From NCBI GenBank assembly GCA_945868475.1, contig CAMBLM010000005.1, positions 1 to 64,000 of the forward strand: a stretch of DNA of 64,000 nt. The letters run 5' to 3'. Both the position numbers and the translations under genes were made by a program. Below are positions 16,753 through 24,529 of the stretch, piece by piece (position 1 is the stretch's first letter; the number at the start of each line of letters is the position of its first letter). This DNA is from an uncultured Ruminococcus sp. Its GTDB lineage: Bacteria > Bacillota > Clostridia > Oscillospirales > Ruminococcaceae. The notes beneath the pieces are model-generated. The model searched no databases and had not been told where the DNA came from. It worked only from the letters and a program-made list of their open reading frames with translations.

Positions 16753-17219
16753 TATTCATCACCCCCAATAGAAACCATAGTCGCACCCGATGAATCAAAA
16801 ACAGCAACCTTTATTGACTTTTTGTTGCTTACATTCTGCGGTGCTTCGGGATTTGCACTTGAAAGCTGCTGCTTCATCATTCGGTTGTAAAGCTCAGTTG
16901 AAGCTTTCGCAAACTCATTGTAGGATTTTGCAGGATCTTTTGAGTTGACAATGCCGTCTTTTACCGCCGCAAGCACTTCTTCATCAAGGAGCACGGAATC
17001 AAGCTCGCAAAGAGCGTTTGCAAGCCGCTGTGAACTCTGAACCTTGTTTTCATCAATAAGTATGGAAAGCCGTTTCTTCCGTTCATCGACGTTTCTGCGA
17101 AGAAGTGAAACCATAGAAGCGTTAGGCGTTCCACTCAAAAGGGATAACCTCGCTTCCTCGACCTGTTCATCTGTCATTTCAATGTCGTTGGTCGGGGCAA
17201 GCATATTTTTTCCGTTCAT
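16752..17219 (-). CDS. Terminase small subunit-like protein
   Basis: 155 residues, starting at ATG 17219 with AAAGGAA nine bases before (an in-frame GTG at 17228 lies too close to that site). It is helical and charged, with EEARLSLLSGTPNASMVSLL and ALCELDSVLLDEEVLAAVKD, and sits right before terL with a 1-base overlap. The assignment is by position, size and helix content; no clear HTH is visible. Confidence 0.55.
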   Translation of the reverse strand: MNGKNMLAPTNDIEMTDEQVEEARLSLLSGTPNASMVSLLRRNVDERKKRLSILIDENKVQSSQRLANALCELDSVLLDEEVLAAVKDGIVNSKDPAKSYNEFAKASTELYNRMMKQQLSSANPEAPQNVSNKKSIKVAVFDSSGATMVSIGGDE

Positions 17220-17224
17220 AGGTT

Positions 17225-18070
17225 TCACTTCCTTTCATTACCGTGTTCCGAAAGAAACTTTTCTTCCGCCTTTTGCACTTCAAGCATTTCCTTGTAAAGT
17301 GCAGGATCAGTGTATTTCACCGAAAGTCTGTCAAGCTTTTCGACTAACGCCGCTTCTGCAAACTCCGAAAATTTGATGTGAGGAACGTTCACGGAATTGT
17401 ATCTCTGCAGCATCTTATAAACAGCGTTCGTTACATTCGGGTCGATATAAGCGAAGATCAGGGACATTTTGTTTTCCCTGACCCTGCTTTCATCTATCAT
17501 CTCGGAGTGCGGAACGCTCTTGAAAACGTCATTGTGCCGTTCCATGTATTCATTTAAAGCGAGCTGAATAGCTTCGGGAACAGTAAAGCCTAACCTCTTT
17601 ACTATATCTTCAAAATACAGAAATTCGGGGCATTTCTTCATCTTTACCGACCGTGTGTCGCTTGTTTTTGGAAGTCCGTATTCGGACATATTCGGATTTA
17701 CCGCATCATTGAACGGAATGTGCCGCCTGCGCCAGTTATCATAAACGCTCTTTTTAACATAGAACATCGCATACTGTATCTCTTTTTTGCCCCGATAGCC
17801 TTTCTCAAACTCTATCCGTATAGCCTTTGCAAAAGGGGATAAGCTGCCGTGAGTAAGAAAAACATTGATATTCGGGTCATAACAGCCTATCTCGTTGAAA
17901 AAAGCCTTAATTCCCGTAGCCGACTTGTTTTCCGAAGAAACAGTTGTCCTTTGAAGAGTTTCGCTCATAAGCTTTTTTATTCTTTCGTCGCTTATGCGCT
18001 CAAATTTTGCAATATCCCTCAAACTGTAAACATTTCTGTTAAGAGAAACCGTGCCTATTAAGTGTGCCAT
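17225..18070 (-). CDS. Hypothetical phage protein upstream of terminase
   Basis: 281 residues. It starts with an HTH-like stretch (VYSLRDIAKFERISDERIKK) and has a basic middle (FVKKSVYDNWRRRHIPF-type) and repeated helical ends. It overlaps the next frame by a few bases. It may bind DNA, for example in packaging initiation, but I cannot name a family. Confidence 0.5.
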   Translation of the reverse strand: MAHLIGTVSLNRNVYSLRDIAKFERISDERIKKLMSETLQRTTVSSENKSATGIKAFFNEIGCYDPNINVFLTHGSLSPFAKAIRIEFEKGYRGKKEIQYAMFYVKKSVYDNWRRRHIPFNDAVNPNMSEYGLPKTSDTRSVKMKKCPEFLYFEDIVKRLGFTVPEAIQLALNEYMERHNDVFKSVPHSEMIDESRVRENKMSLIFAYIDPNVTNAVYKMLQRYNSVNVPHIKFSEFAEAALVEKLDRLSVKYTDPALYKEMLEVQKAEEKFLSEHGNERK

Positions 18071-18081
18071 AATGCCACCGC

Positions 18082-18324
18082 CTACGAATTAAGTTTCTCC
18101 AAGTCGTCAATTCTGTGATTTGCAACAGCAATTTTTTCATCTGTGACAGCTTCATGCTGTTCAAGTTTGTAAACACGTTCAACAACGTTGTTGTGCTTGT
18201 CAACCTTTTTTTCAAGCTGTTCTATTCTGTATAGCGTTTTGTTGTTGCTTGCAAGAACTCCAAAGAATGAGCCGCCAAGAGAACCAAGCAGAGCAATTAA
18301 TGCAACTATAATTTCCGTCGACAT
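18082..18324 (-). CDS. XhlA-like holin / membrane protein
   Basis: An 80-residue protein with one N-terminal membrane helix (EIIVALIALLGSLGGSFFGV) and a coiled-coil tail YRIEQLEKKVDKHNNVVERV then YKLEQHEAVTDEKI and VANHRIDDLEK. This is the layout of the XhlA/BhlA-like holin family of Firmicutes phages. GGAGG precedes the ATG. It lies upstream of the terminase, unlike the usual place at the end of late operons. No endolysin gene is next to it. Confidence 0.75.
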   Translation of the reverse strand: MSTEIIVALIALLGSLGGSFFGVLASNNKTLYRIEQLEKKVDKHNNVVERVYKLEQHEAVTDEKIAVANHRIDDLEKLNS

Positions 18325-18352
18325 TAGTTTTCCTCCGAATCGTCCTTATTTG

Positions 18353-18964
18353 TCAACGCCGCCTTATTGGTCCGAACCGTATAGCAAATATTGCAGGATC
18401 AGATTCATTTTCACTGCTCGAATACGCTCTTATGCCGTTTCCCAATTCTATTATTCTTGTAATATTGATCTGATCAACTACCTCATATACTTTCGGTGAG
18501 GCGGTAGACGGAAAAATTGTTTGTGTTTTGGCATAGGTAATCATCGGCACAAGCTTACTGCTTGCCTCATCATATCCGATAACCTGTGTATTGTACATTC
18601 CTGTCAAGTCAACGGGAACGCCATCGATATATTTAGCATTGGCATCACCTCCCCCAGCAGCCGACTTAAAAGGGCAGGCAGCATCATCCTGCGCAATGAC
18701 CGTGACCGCGCCGTTTCCCGAAAGATATATTTTTTTGCTGCCGCCATAGCCGTTGTAATGCGTGTAGCCGCCGCCTGCAGGTACGCAGACAACGCCGTTT
18801 GCACCGACCGTGCATTCGGAGTTCTCGGTGGAAACGTAAATGGACGCTGTTCCGTCGTTCCTTACCGCATAATATTTGTAATCATGTCCGAAATCAACAG
18901 CAGTTACTTCACCGTTGAGATGAACGCTCGTCTGCCTTGTTCCGATCGCGCTTTTTTCCTGCAT
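18353..18964 (-). CDS. Phage tail appendage / fibre-like protein
   Basis: 203 residues from ATG 18964 (AAAGGA upstream). The N-terminal two-thirds are beta-rich and Gly/Tyr-rich (YYAVRNDGTASIYVSTENSE, GGYTHYNGYGGSKKIYL); the C-terminal third has YIDGVPVDLTGMYNTQVIGY, the phage fibre motif that precedes a receptor-binding head. Its location before the holin and terminase shows the late operon is permuted relative to most siphoviruses. Confidence 0.6.
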   Translation of the reverse strand: MQEKSAIGTRQTSVHLNGEVTAVDFGHDYKYYAVRNDGTASIYVSTENSECTVGANGVVCVPAGGGYTHYNGYGGSKKIYLSGNGAVTVIAQDDAACPFKSAAGGGDANAKYIDGVPVDLTGMYNTQVIGYDEASSKLVPMITYAKTQTIFPSTASPKVYEVVDQINITRIIELGNGIRAYSSSENESDPAIFAIRFGPIRRR

Positions 18965-19050
18965 ATATATCAATATCCTTTCTTTTCGGCAATAAAAAAG
19001 CACCCGTCGAAGCTTTAACGCTCCGTGAGTGCCGTATATTTGTGAATGGC

Positions 19051-19533
19051 TTATATCTTATCCCAATTTTGACAAGCGAAACCTCTCATTCCGCCCGCAG
19101 GTTCATATTCGGGATAGATCCGCTTGTACTGCGTTTCGGCTTCCTCAAAAGCCAAGTCTTTAAAAAATCCCTTGTGTTTCATGTAAAGCAAACCTATCAC
19201 AGCAGAACGGCTGTGCCCCTGATTGCAGCATATAAGCACCTGCCTGTCAAGCTTGCCAAGCGTATTTTCAATAAACTCCAACGCCCTTGAAATAATGATA
19301 GGGGATATCCATTCGGGATTATCCACATCAACAAGATTGCATATCAGGCAGCGTTCGCGTTCCGCAAAGAGATATTCCGGGTGCTCCTTGCCGCAGGAAC
19401 GTCCGCTGTAGCCGACAGCCTTTCTGTGATAAGGCTCTTTCGCGGCAATAACGGTGTAAAAATCATCATTGTCTTTTATTTCTTCATAATCATCGACCGT
19501 TCCGATAAATAAATTCGGTATTATTTCAGTCAT
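19051..19533 (-). CDS. Dual-specificity / tyrosine phosphatase-like protein
   Basis: 160 residues with the cysteine-phosphatase signature CNQGHSRSA (CX5R) inside RQVLICCNQGHSRSAVIGLL, preceded by a general-acid loop candidate in LVDVDNPEW. Such small phosphatases are carried by many phages and could modify host signalling or cap phosphates; the substrate is unknown. The start overlaps the stop of the upstream mini-gene (ATGA), so translation is coupled. Confidence 0.78.
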   Translation of the reverse strand: MTEIIPNLFIGTVDDYEEIKDNDDFYTVIAAKEPYHRKAVGYSGRSCGKEHPEYLFAERERCLICNLVDVDNPEWISPIIISRALEFIENTLGKLDRQVLICCNQGHSRSAVIGLLYMKHKGFFKDLAFEEAETQYKRIYPEYEPAGGMRGFACQNWDKI

Positions 19534-19697
19534 AATTCAAGCTCCTTTATCGTCTTGACAACCTGATATTCAGCAGGCTTGCCTGTCTTCTTGCATTTAT
19601 TAATATAAGGGCAGAAAACGATTTTGTCAAGGACTTTATCTCTGTAACAGCACTTTTCACAATAAATACGCTGCTTTTCTGTTATTTCTTTCAGCAT
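19530..19697 (-). CDS. Cys-rich 55-residue protein, first gene of late operon
   Basis: The frame encodes MLKEITEKQRIYCEKCCYRD, then KVLDKIVFCPYINKCKKTGK and a short tail; four or five cysteines (CEKCC, C, C) suggest one zinc site. It overlaps the phosphatase gene by 3 bases (ATGA). AAAAGGTG lies before the ATG. It is the first gene after the divergent intergenic region with the + strand gene at 19800. Confidence 0.65.
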   Translation of the reverse strand: MLKEITEKQRIYCEKCCYRDKVLDKIVFCPYINKCKKTGKPAEYQVVKTIKELEL

Positions 19698-19799
19698 AAG
19701 TTCACCTTTTCATCAAATGCTGCTCGCATAGTCACAATTTCAACACATTCGCCCCGTATAATGTCATTAATTTACATACACGAAGGAGGTGAGAGATAT

Positions 19800-20078
19800 A
19801 TGTACGGACTTGACAGCATAGATTGGACAAAATGTATTTTCGACGGTATGGCCGCTGTATATGAGCCTTTAATTCCGTATATCGTTGGCATAATAGCAAG
19901 TACCATTGTTTATGGAGTGCTTAAATGGTTCTTACACAGAGTACACGACTTCTTCTGTTTTGAAATGTCTGCAAGAGAACAGCGTAAGGCACACAAAAGA
20001 ATCGATGATACCGTTGACTTCTTTTCTGCTGCTGCCGATTTCATTTCAAACCTGAGATCGAACAATAAGCAAAAGTAA
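19800..20078 (+). CDS. Small membrane protein
   Basis: 92 residues from an ATG with the near-perfect ribosome site GAAGGAGGTGAG. One membrane helix (EPLIPYIVGIIASTIVYGVL) is followed by a basic amphipathic C-terminus REQRKAHKRIDDTVDFFSAA. No family is recognised. It is transcribed away from the late operon and ends at a stem-loop. It might be a holin-like or superinfection-related protein, but nothing in the sequence decides this. Confidence 0.6.
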   Translation: MYGLDSIDWTKCIFDGMAAVYEPLIPYIVGIIASTIVYGVLKWFLHRVHDFFCFEMSAREQRKAHKRIDDTVDFFSAAADFISNLRSNNKQK

Positions 20079-20087
20079 TACGCAAAT

Positions 20088-20138
20088 GAAACAGCCGTCC
20101 TTTGCTCAAAAGCAACAGAGCAGGAACGGCTGTTTTCA
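20088..20138 (+). terminator. Stem-loop terminator after small membrane protein
   Basis: ACAGCCGTCC (20091-20100) and GGAACGGCTGT (20123-20133) pair around a loop with a second small stem (TTGCTC...GAGCA), followed by TTTTC. Confidence 0.75.
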
Positions 20139-20149
20139 TCGTTTAAAGA

Positions 20150-20440
20150 AGGGTCGTCGGCGGCAGCTTCGGCATTTGCAGCCGAACTCGAAGTTAAGGA
20201 GCCTTAAACCTTCGGCACAACCTATGTGACCGTCAAAAATAATACGCAGGCGGGTACTCCTGCGTAAGCCTGTCTTATGAAGCATCGGCTAAGTGCTTTC
20301 CTTAACTTGTGCCTGCAAATAGCAAGACCCGTTTATATTAGCGGAGGGCAGGCGTTAAGGGGTGGAGCTGTTGCAGAGTTCACGCACTCATTGACAGCAG
20401 AAACGGCGGAATGGGGAAACCGCCGTTATGAGGATTAGAG
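20150..20440. other. Candidate structured non-coding RNA region (no gene)
   Basis: No supported gene lies between 20079 and 20649. Five local stems follow each other: TTCGGC/GCCGAA (20168-20186), ACGCAGG/CCTGCGT (20244-20265), GCCTGC/GCAGGC (20311-20353), GCTGT/ACAGC (20367-20398) and AACGGCGG/CCGCCGTT (20402-20427). Some short frames read like protein (TFGTTYVTVKNNTQAGTPA before a stop), so a decayed gene is the other option. Strand and class cannot be set from sequence alone. Confidence 0.35.
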
Positions 20441-20649
20441 GAAGTTTAAAACGCTCGAATGTCAACTTTGACTCGCCCAGATCGGAGAAATATGTCTTTT
20501 CATATCTCTCTGTATATATATTACCACATCCCAAATGAACTGACAAGGAAACAAAAGGGAAATAAAAGTGTAATAAAAGTGAAATTACCCTGTTTTGACC
20601 CTCAAAATAAGGTAAAATGAACATATAAAACAGAAAAGGAGATTGCATT

Positions 20650-21132
20650 ATGCCTTATCCCAAGCAAAAAAAGACTTATTCCGAACCCCCAACACAAATT
20701 ATCGTTACCTTTAAAAAATCCACCGTTGAAAAAATCCGCAAAATCGCCCTCGCAAGCAACAAAAGTGTACACGACACGATTCTCTTCATCGTCAACACAG
20801 CCATAAAATACAACTACACAGAAGATTTTCGCTACATTCCTTGCAAGCCGCAATCTCCCGAAGATATCATTCTTGTCGCCGGCGAGAAAAAGAAAGAGCC
20901 AAGCTATCAAATTCACGTTCTTGTATGCGCTGCACTCAACCGCAAAATAACCAAGATTATGGAACTCAATTCTTATGACGGCAAATCAACCGTCATTCGT
21001 TCCCTTGTCGAAACCGCATTCATCTATGATTATGACAAGAACCTTTTCTTCCACAAGCCACAGAAACTTTCAATCTCTTCTCCCAATTACATCTCTCGCT
21101 CAAATGATATTATTATGCTTGATATTATATAA
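20650..21132 (+). CDS. Duplicated ribbon-helix-helix-like protein
   Basis: 160 residues with AAAAGGAG before the ATG. Two similar halves: TQIIVTFKKSTVEKIRKIAL...YNYTEDF and YQIHVLVCAALNRKITKIME...YDYDKNLF, each a beta-strand followed by two helices, the layout of ribbon-helix-helix DNA-binding domains. A fused pair would bind as a single-chain dimer. It may control the AT-rich tract beside it. Lys-rich and AT-rich compared with the late genes. Confidence 0.55.
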   Translation: MPYPKQKKTYSEPPTQIIVTFKKSTVEKIRKIALASNKSVHDTILFIVNTAIKYNYTEDFRYIPCKPQSPEDIILVAGEKKKEPSYQIHVLVCAALNRKITKIMELNSYDGKSTVIRSLVETAFIYDYDKNLFFHKPQKLSISSPNYISRSNDIIMLDII

Positions 21133-22378
21133 AAGAAATTTTATCTCCAAAAAGAAAAAGAGTTCGCTTATATAAATTATTGAAAATTTTTGCGAGGAAA
21201 CTCTACGGCTCTTTAAAACCTACCCCCACGGTAGGTTTTACCGAATTAAATTGTGATATTTTTGTCTTTGCTCCGAGGACAAAAACAAAAGAAAAAGAAA
21301 AGAAGAAGCAAACAAGAGATTATTATACAATTGTGTTACATTGTATATAACACAATATATCTTGTGTTACATTAGAGCATTGAGGGCGCGGTATCTTCGG
21401 GGGGCTGCTCTTGGCTTTTGCTTTTTTTGGGGGCGTGCTTTTAACAAGACTAAATCAGTATAATATATATTATCTCTTGTAACAATACTATATTTGTATA
21501 GTTGGCAAGCTCTCCCGAACCTGCAACCCAAACCCTAATAATAAAACTGAATTAAGAGTAAAACATAATAATTATTATTATTAATATATTATGATTAAAA
21601 AGATAAAGAAAAATATATATACAAGATTAAGTATTATTAATATATATATATATTATATATCAATAAAGAAAAGAAATAAGATTAAGTATTATATATTTAA
21701 CTAAATTTAGATAATGATACGGCGGTGGAGTTTGCGCGATCGGCGGCAAGGCGGTGAGGTTTGGGCGGTGAAGTCTGACGAGCCTTGACAGGTCCGGGCG
21801 GAACGGTACAGAGTTTGAAAACGGATAAAGAAAAATAAATTGATATAATTATATTGTTATATATTATCAATATATAAATAGAATTATATTTAAAAGATAT
21901 TGCGGGAAGTGCGGAACTTGAAAAGATGATCGCTTTGTATCTTCGGGGGGCAGACTGCTGAAGAGCGAAACGAGAAGAAATAAAAACAGCTCCGAGTGGT
22001 GGGGCCAGTCGGAGCAGGTGAACAGGTTGAAGCTATTGAGGGTATATGTAATTATATATATCAAGATATATTATAATATTATTTATTATTAATTATATTA
22101 TATATATTAAGATATATATCAGAGGTCAGGCGGTCAGCCTTCGGGCGGTTACTTCCGAGGCGTCAAATCAGCGGACAAGCTCCCCGAGATGAGCAGGTGC
22201 GGAGCTGCGCAAAATCAGAGATAATAATACATCAATATGCACAAAACATTATAGCTTTGTTTGTACAAATAGTAGAATGATAAATTTTATAAAATTTCTT
22301 TAAACCACAATATATAGTGGTTTATCTTAATATTTACTATATCTAACCACAATATATAGATGTAATAAAATGGATATT
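21133..22378. other. AT-rich tract with GC clusters; no gene
   Basis: No coding frame can be supported. Runs of TATATA alternate with short GC-rich islands. Repeats seen: TTGTGTTACATT at 21331 and 21362 with inverted TAACACAA at 21348; GTATCTTCGGGGGGC at 21391 and 21937; AACCACAATATATAG at about 22307 and 22342, the first as part of the palindrome AACCACAATATATAGTGGTT. A terminator-like stem AAAACCTACC/GGTAGGTTTT is at 21215-21239. The layout suits a replication or transfer origin or a set of operators, but no replication or mobilisation gene is adjacent. Confidence 0.5.
21215..21245 (+). terminator. Terminator-like stem-loop after RHH-like gene
   Basis: AAAACCTACC and GGTAGGTTTT (21215-21224, 21230-21239) pair perfectly around CCCAC-type loop bases and are followed by T-rich sequence, about 80 bases after the RHH-like gene. 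Confidence 0.65.
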
Positions 22379-22407
22379 TTGACAATGTAACATAAATGTG
22401 GTATACT
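22379..22407 (+). promoter_or_regulatory. Consensus promoter of the ardA operon
   Basis: TTGACA (22379-22384), a 17-base spacer and TATACT (22402-22407) give a near-consensus vegetative promoter about 175 bases before ardA, leaving a long leader. Confidence 0.75.
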
Positions 22408-22439
22408 TATAACAATGAAAGAGGGAGAACCTCAGAAAT

Positions 22440-22581
22440 AAAAAAGACCCTGAACCGTGGCAAGTTTGGCGACCGACACGGAACAGGGCGAACACCCACC
22501 GACAAAGCGGTAATGGTATATTGTTATAATATCACATAAAACCGCCTTTGTCAAGTCAAATTTTGAAAGGCGGTTATTTTT
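22440..22581 (+). promoter_or_regulatory. Structured leader / attenuator of ardA
   Basis: CCCTGAACCGTG (22448) and CACGGAACAGGG (22477) form a symmetrical hairpin with an AA/AA internal loop. Downstream, AACCGCCTTT (22540) pairs with AAAGGCGGTT (22566), giving a stem followed by ATTTTT right before the ATG and holding the GAAAGG ribosome site in its 3' arm. The 5' arm (CCGCCTTTGTC) can instead pair with GACAAAGCGG at 22501. Two exclusive structures suggest attenuation or ribosome-site masking; this is inferred from base pairing only. Confidence 0.55.
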
Positions 22582-23097
22582 ATGACTAAAGCAGCAATGA
22601 TCAGCGTATATCTCAACACTTGGGGCAACTACAACGAGAACGGAGCAGACGGCGGTTTTTGGGTCGATCTCCCTTGCAACCTCGCCGAAACCCTCGAACA
22701 GCTCGCAGAATCCACAGGCGAACGTCTTGAAGATATGGAGGTGTTTGTTAATGATTATGACACCGACCTTAACGGCGTTGAAATCTCCGAATATTCCAAC
22801 CTTTCCGAGCTGAACGAGCTTGCGGAGCAGCTCGCGGAACTCGACGAATCCGACATTGAAAAGCTTGGCGCAATCCTTGAAGCGGACGGCGAAACGCTTG
22901 AAAATGCCCTCGAAAATCTCGACAACTACACATACTACAGCGGAATGACTTTGGTAGATGTCGCTTGCGAGCTTGTCGAAGAGTGCTACAGCAACCTCCC
23001 TGAAATTGCTTTGCGCTACTTTGATTATGAAGCTTATGCCCGTGATCTTGGCTTTGACGGCTACACAGAAACATCAAACGGCGTTATTTGCAGATAA
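22582..23097 (+). CDS. ardA: ArdA-family antirestriction protein
   Basis: 171 acidic residues. ArdA features: start SVYLNTWGNYNENGADGGFW then VDLPCNLAETLEQLAEST, the EYSNLSELNELAEQLAELDE middle, and the end PEIALRYFDYEAYARDLGFD. ArdA proteins mimic bent B-form DNA and block type I restriction enzymes, helping mobile elements enter new hosts. It is first in a run of small + strand genes and is controlled by the structured leader. Confidence 0.9.
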   Translation: MTKAAMISVYLNTWGNYNENGADGGFWVDLPCNLAETLEQLAESTGERLEDMEVFVNDYDTDLNGVEISEYSNLSELNELAEQLAELDESDIEKLGAILEADGETLENALENLDNYTYYSGMTLVDVACELVEECYSNLPEIALRYFDYEAYARDLGFDGYTETSNGVICR

Positions 23098-23158
23098 TCA
23101 CTATAGCATCAACCCCAAAATCAAAAAATCAATTAAAATCAAAAGGAGAATAAATATT

Positions 23159-23371
23159 ATGAAAAGCTATGAAATGATGGAAAAAATCGGCGCAACACTT
23201 AAAGACGGTGAATCAATCATCGTATCAATCGCACATCGCGGATCGTGGAACGGCGCAAACCGTTACACGATCACAAACAAGAGCATCGAATACCTCGACC
23301 ACAAATGGAACTGGCACGGTACACTTTTAGCAACCTACAGCGAGAGAGTTTTACACAAAGCTTGGATGTAA
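23159..23371 (+). CDS. Small hypothetical protein downstream of ardA
   Basis: 70 residues from ATG after AAAAGGAGAATAAATATT. Core: KIGATLKDGESIIVSIAHRG then NRYTITNKSIEYLDHKWNWH. Beta-rich, without membrane segments. No family recognised. Similar small frames often follow ardA in Firmicutes mobile elements, so an accessory or anti-defence role is possible, but that is inferred from place only. Confidence 0.6.
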   Translation: MKSYEMMEKIGATLKDGESIIVSIAHRGSWNGANRYTITNKSIEYLDHKWNWHGTLLATYSERVLHKAWM

Positions 23372-23465
23372 AGCCGTTCGGGCGGCTCTAAACAGTCCAT
23401 CAAGCCCGAAGCGTTCCGCCCGAAATGGGCGGAGGTTGGAAAACTTTAAAACGGAGGTATTAACA

Positions 23466-23843
23466 ATGATTACAGTTAAAATCAATCTTGAAAACGGCGA
23501 CAGCATAACAACAAATATGAATTGCACGGCAGAAGAAGCAAGCAATTATTATCAGATCGGCGGATGCATTAACATCGGCTCCACATCTGACAACCTGCAG
23601 AAAATAAAATCTGTCGAGTTTATCTACTTCAAAAAGTCTTTTGTTGTCGAATGGCTCCGCGGTTCGATCAATGATAATGTTGCTAAATACCTTATCACAA
23701 ATAATATTTATTTCTATTTTGAGCCATTCGGAAAGATGATTATTTGCGACGGTTACCAGTCCTACACATACGAATACAAGCACAAAAGCGGCGATTTTTA
23801 CGAGATCACACTAAAAGAATATAACGGTATAGTCCACGCCTAA
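23466..23843 (+). CDS. Hypothetical protein in ardA module
   Basis: 125 residues; ATG chosen for ACGGAGGTATTAACA in front of it. Begins MITVKINLENGDSITTNMNC then TAEEASNYYQIGGCINIGS, a pattern shared with small proteins found beside ardA in mobile elements as far as I recall; the rest is beta-rich and Tyr-rich. No known activity. Confidence 0.6.
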   Translation: MITVKINLENGDSITTNMNCTAEEASNYYQIGGCINIGSTSDNLQKIKSVEFIYFKKSFVVEWLRGSINDNVAKYLITNNIYFYFEPFGKMIICDGYQSYTYEYKHKSGDFYEITLKEYNGIVHA

Positions 23844-23953
23844 CTAAAGCCAAACAGCGGAAGCCCGGAAAGCTTCCACCATATCTCCCGACTATCTGCA
23901 AGAGGATAAGCGAGAGCCAAAGAGAATTATTAAAAATACGGAGGTTTTGAGGT

Positions 23954-24463
23954 ATGAATAATAATGCATTGTTGAAAGTGTTCAGAATGAACGTAAACGA
24001 CCACGCGCAGGAGATCAGAACGGCACAGGAGGCGTATTATATTGCCAAGGCTGCCGAGGATTCTATAAAATCTATCGCCGAAGATATTCAAAGGGGCATT
24101 CTTTCCAAAAATGAATACTTAGTGGCTGCGGATCTGTGGAACGGCAACCGCCGCGGTATGACCGAAAGACGAATCACCGAGCCACGCCGCGCTTACTTGA
24201 TGGACGAAGAAATTTATATAAATGATTTCCTTCCGAAGTGCTATGAAAAATATCAGGCTGCAGGAATTGCGGACGATCGAGGTAAAGAATATTGCCCCGA
24301 AGCAAGAGCAGCGGACAAGAGAAAAGCAGCCGAACAGAAATTGTTATCCATTGCCGTGGATATTCTGCCCGAATGCGAGGAAAAAGACCTGTTAAAAGCG
24401 GCTGTTAATCATTGGAAATATAGAGATGAAATTTTACAGCTGATTTTACACCTTGCAGCGTAA
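23954..24463 (+). CDS. Hypothetical protein in ardA module
   Basis: 169 residues, helical and highly charged, ribosome site ACGGAGG. Segments: QEAYYIAKAAEDSIKSIAED, then RRGMTERRITEPRRAYLMDE and a C-terminal EEKDLLKAAVNHWKYRDEIL. Not recognised. The even spacing of well-formed ribosome sites suggests each gene of this module is translated independently. Confidence 0.55.
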   Translation: MNNNALLKVFRMNVNDHAQEIRTAQEAYYIAKAAEDSIKSIAEDIQRGILSKNEYLVAADLWNGNRRGMTERRITEPRRAYLMDEEIYINDFLPKCYEKYQAAGIADDRGKEYCPEARAADKRKAAEQKLLSIAVDILPECEEKDLLKAAVNHWKYRDEILQLILHLAA

Positions 24464-24529
24464 CAATTAACATTATAGACCGTGGCGGAGTGCAGAAGCT
24501 CCGCCAATACCGTGAAGGAGGAAACCAAA

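Noticed and set aside
21133..22378. CRISPR or minisatellite array in the AT-rich tract
   Set aside because: Repeats are short, irregularly spaced and of several types; no spacer pattern.
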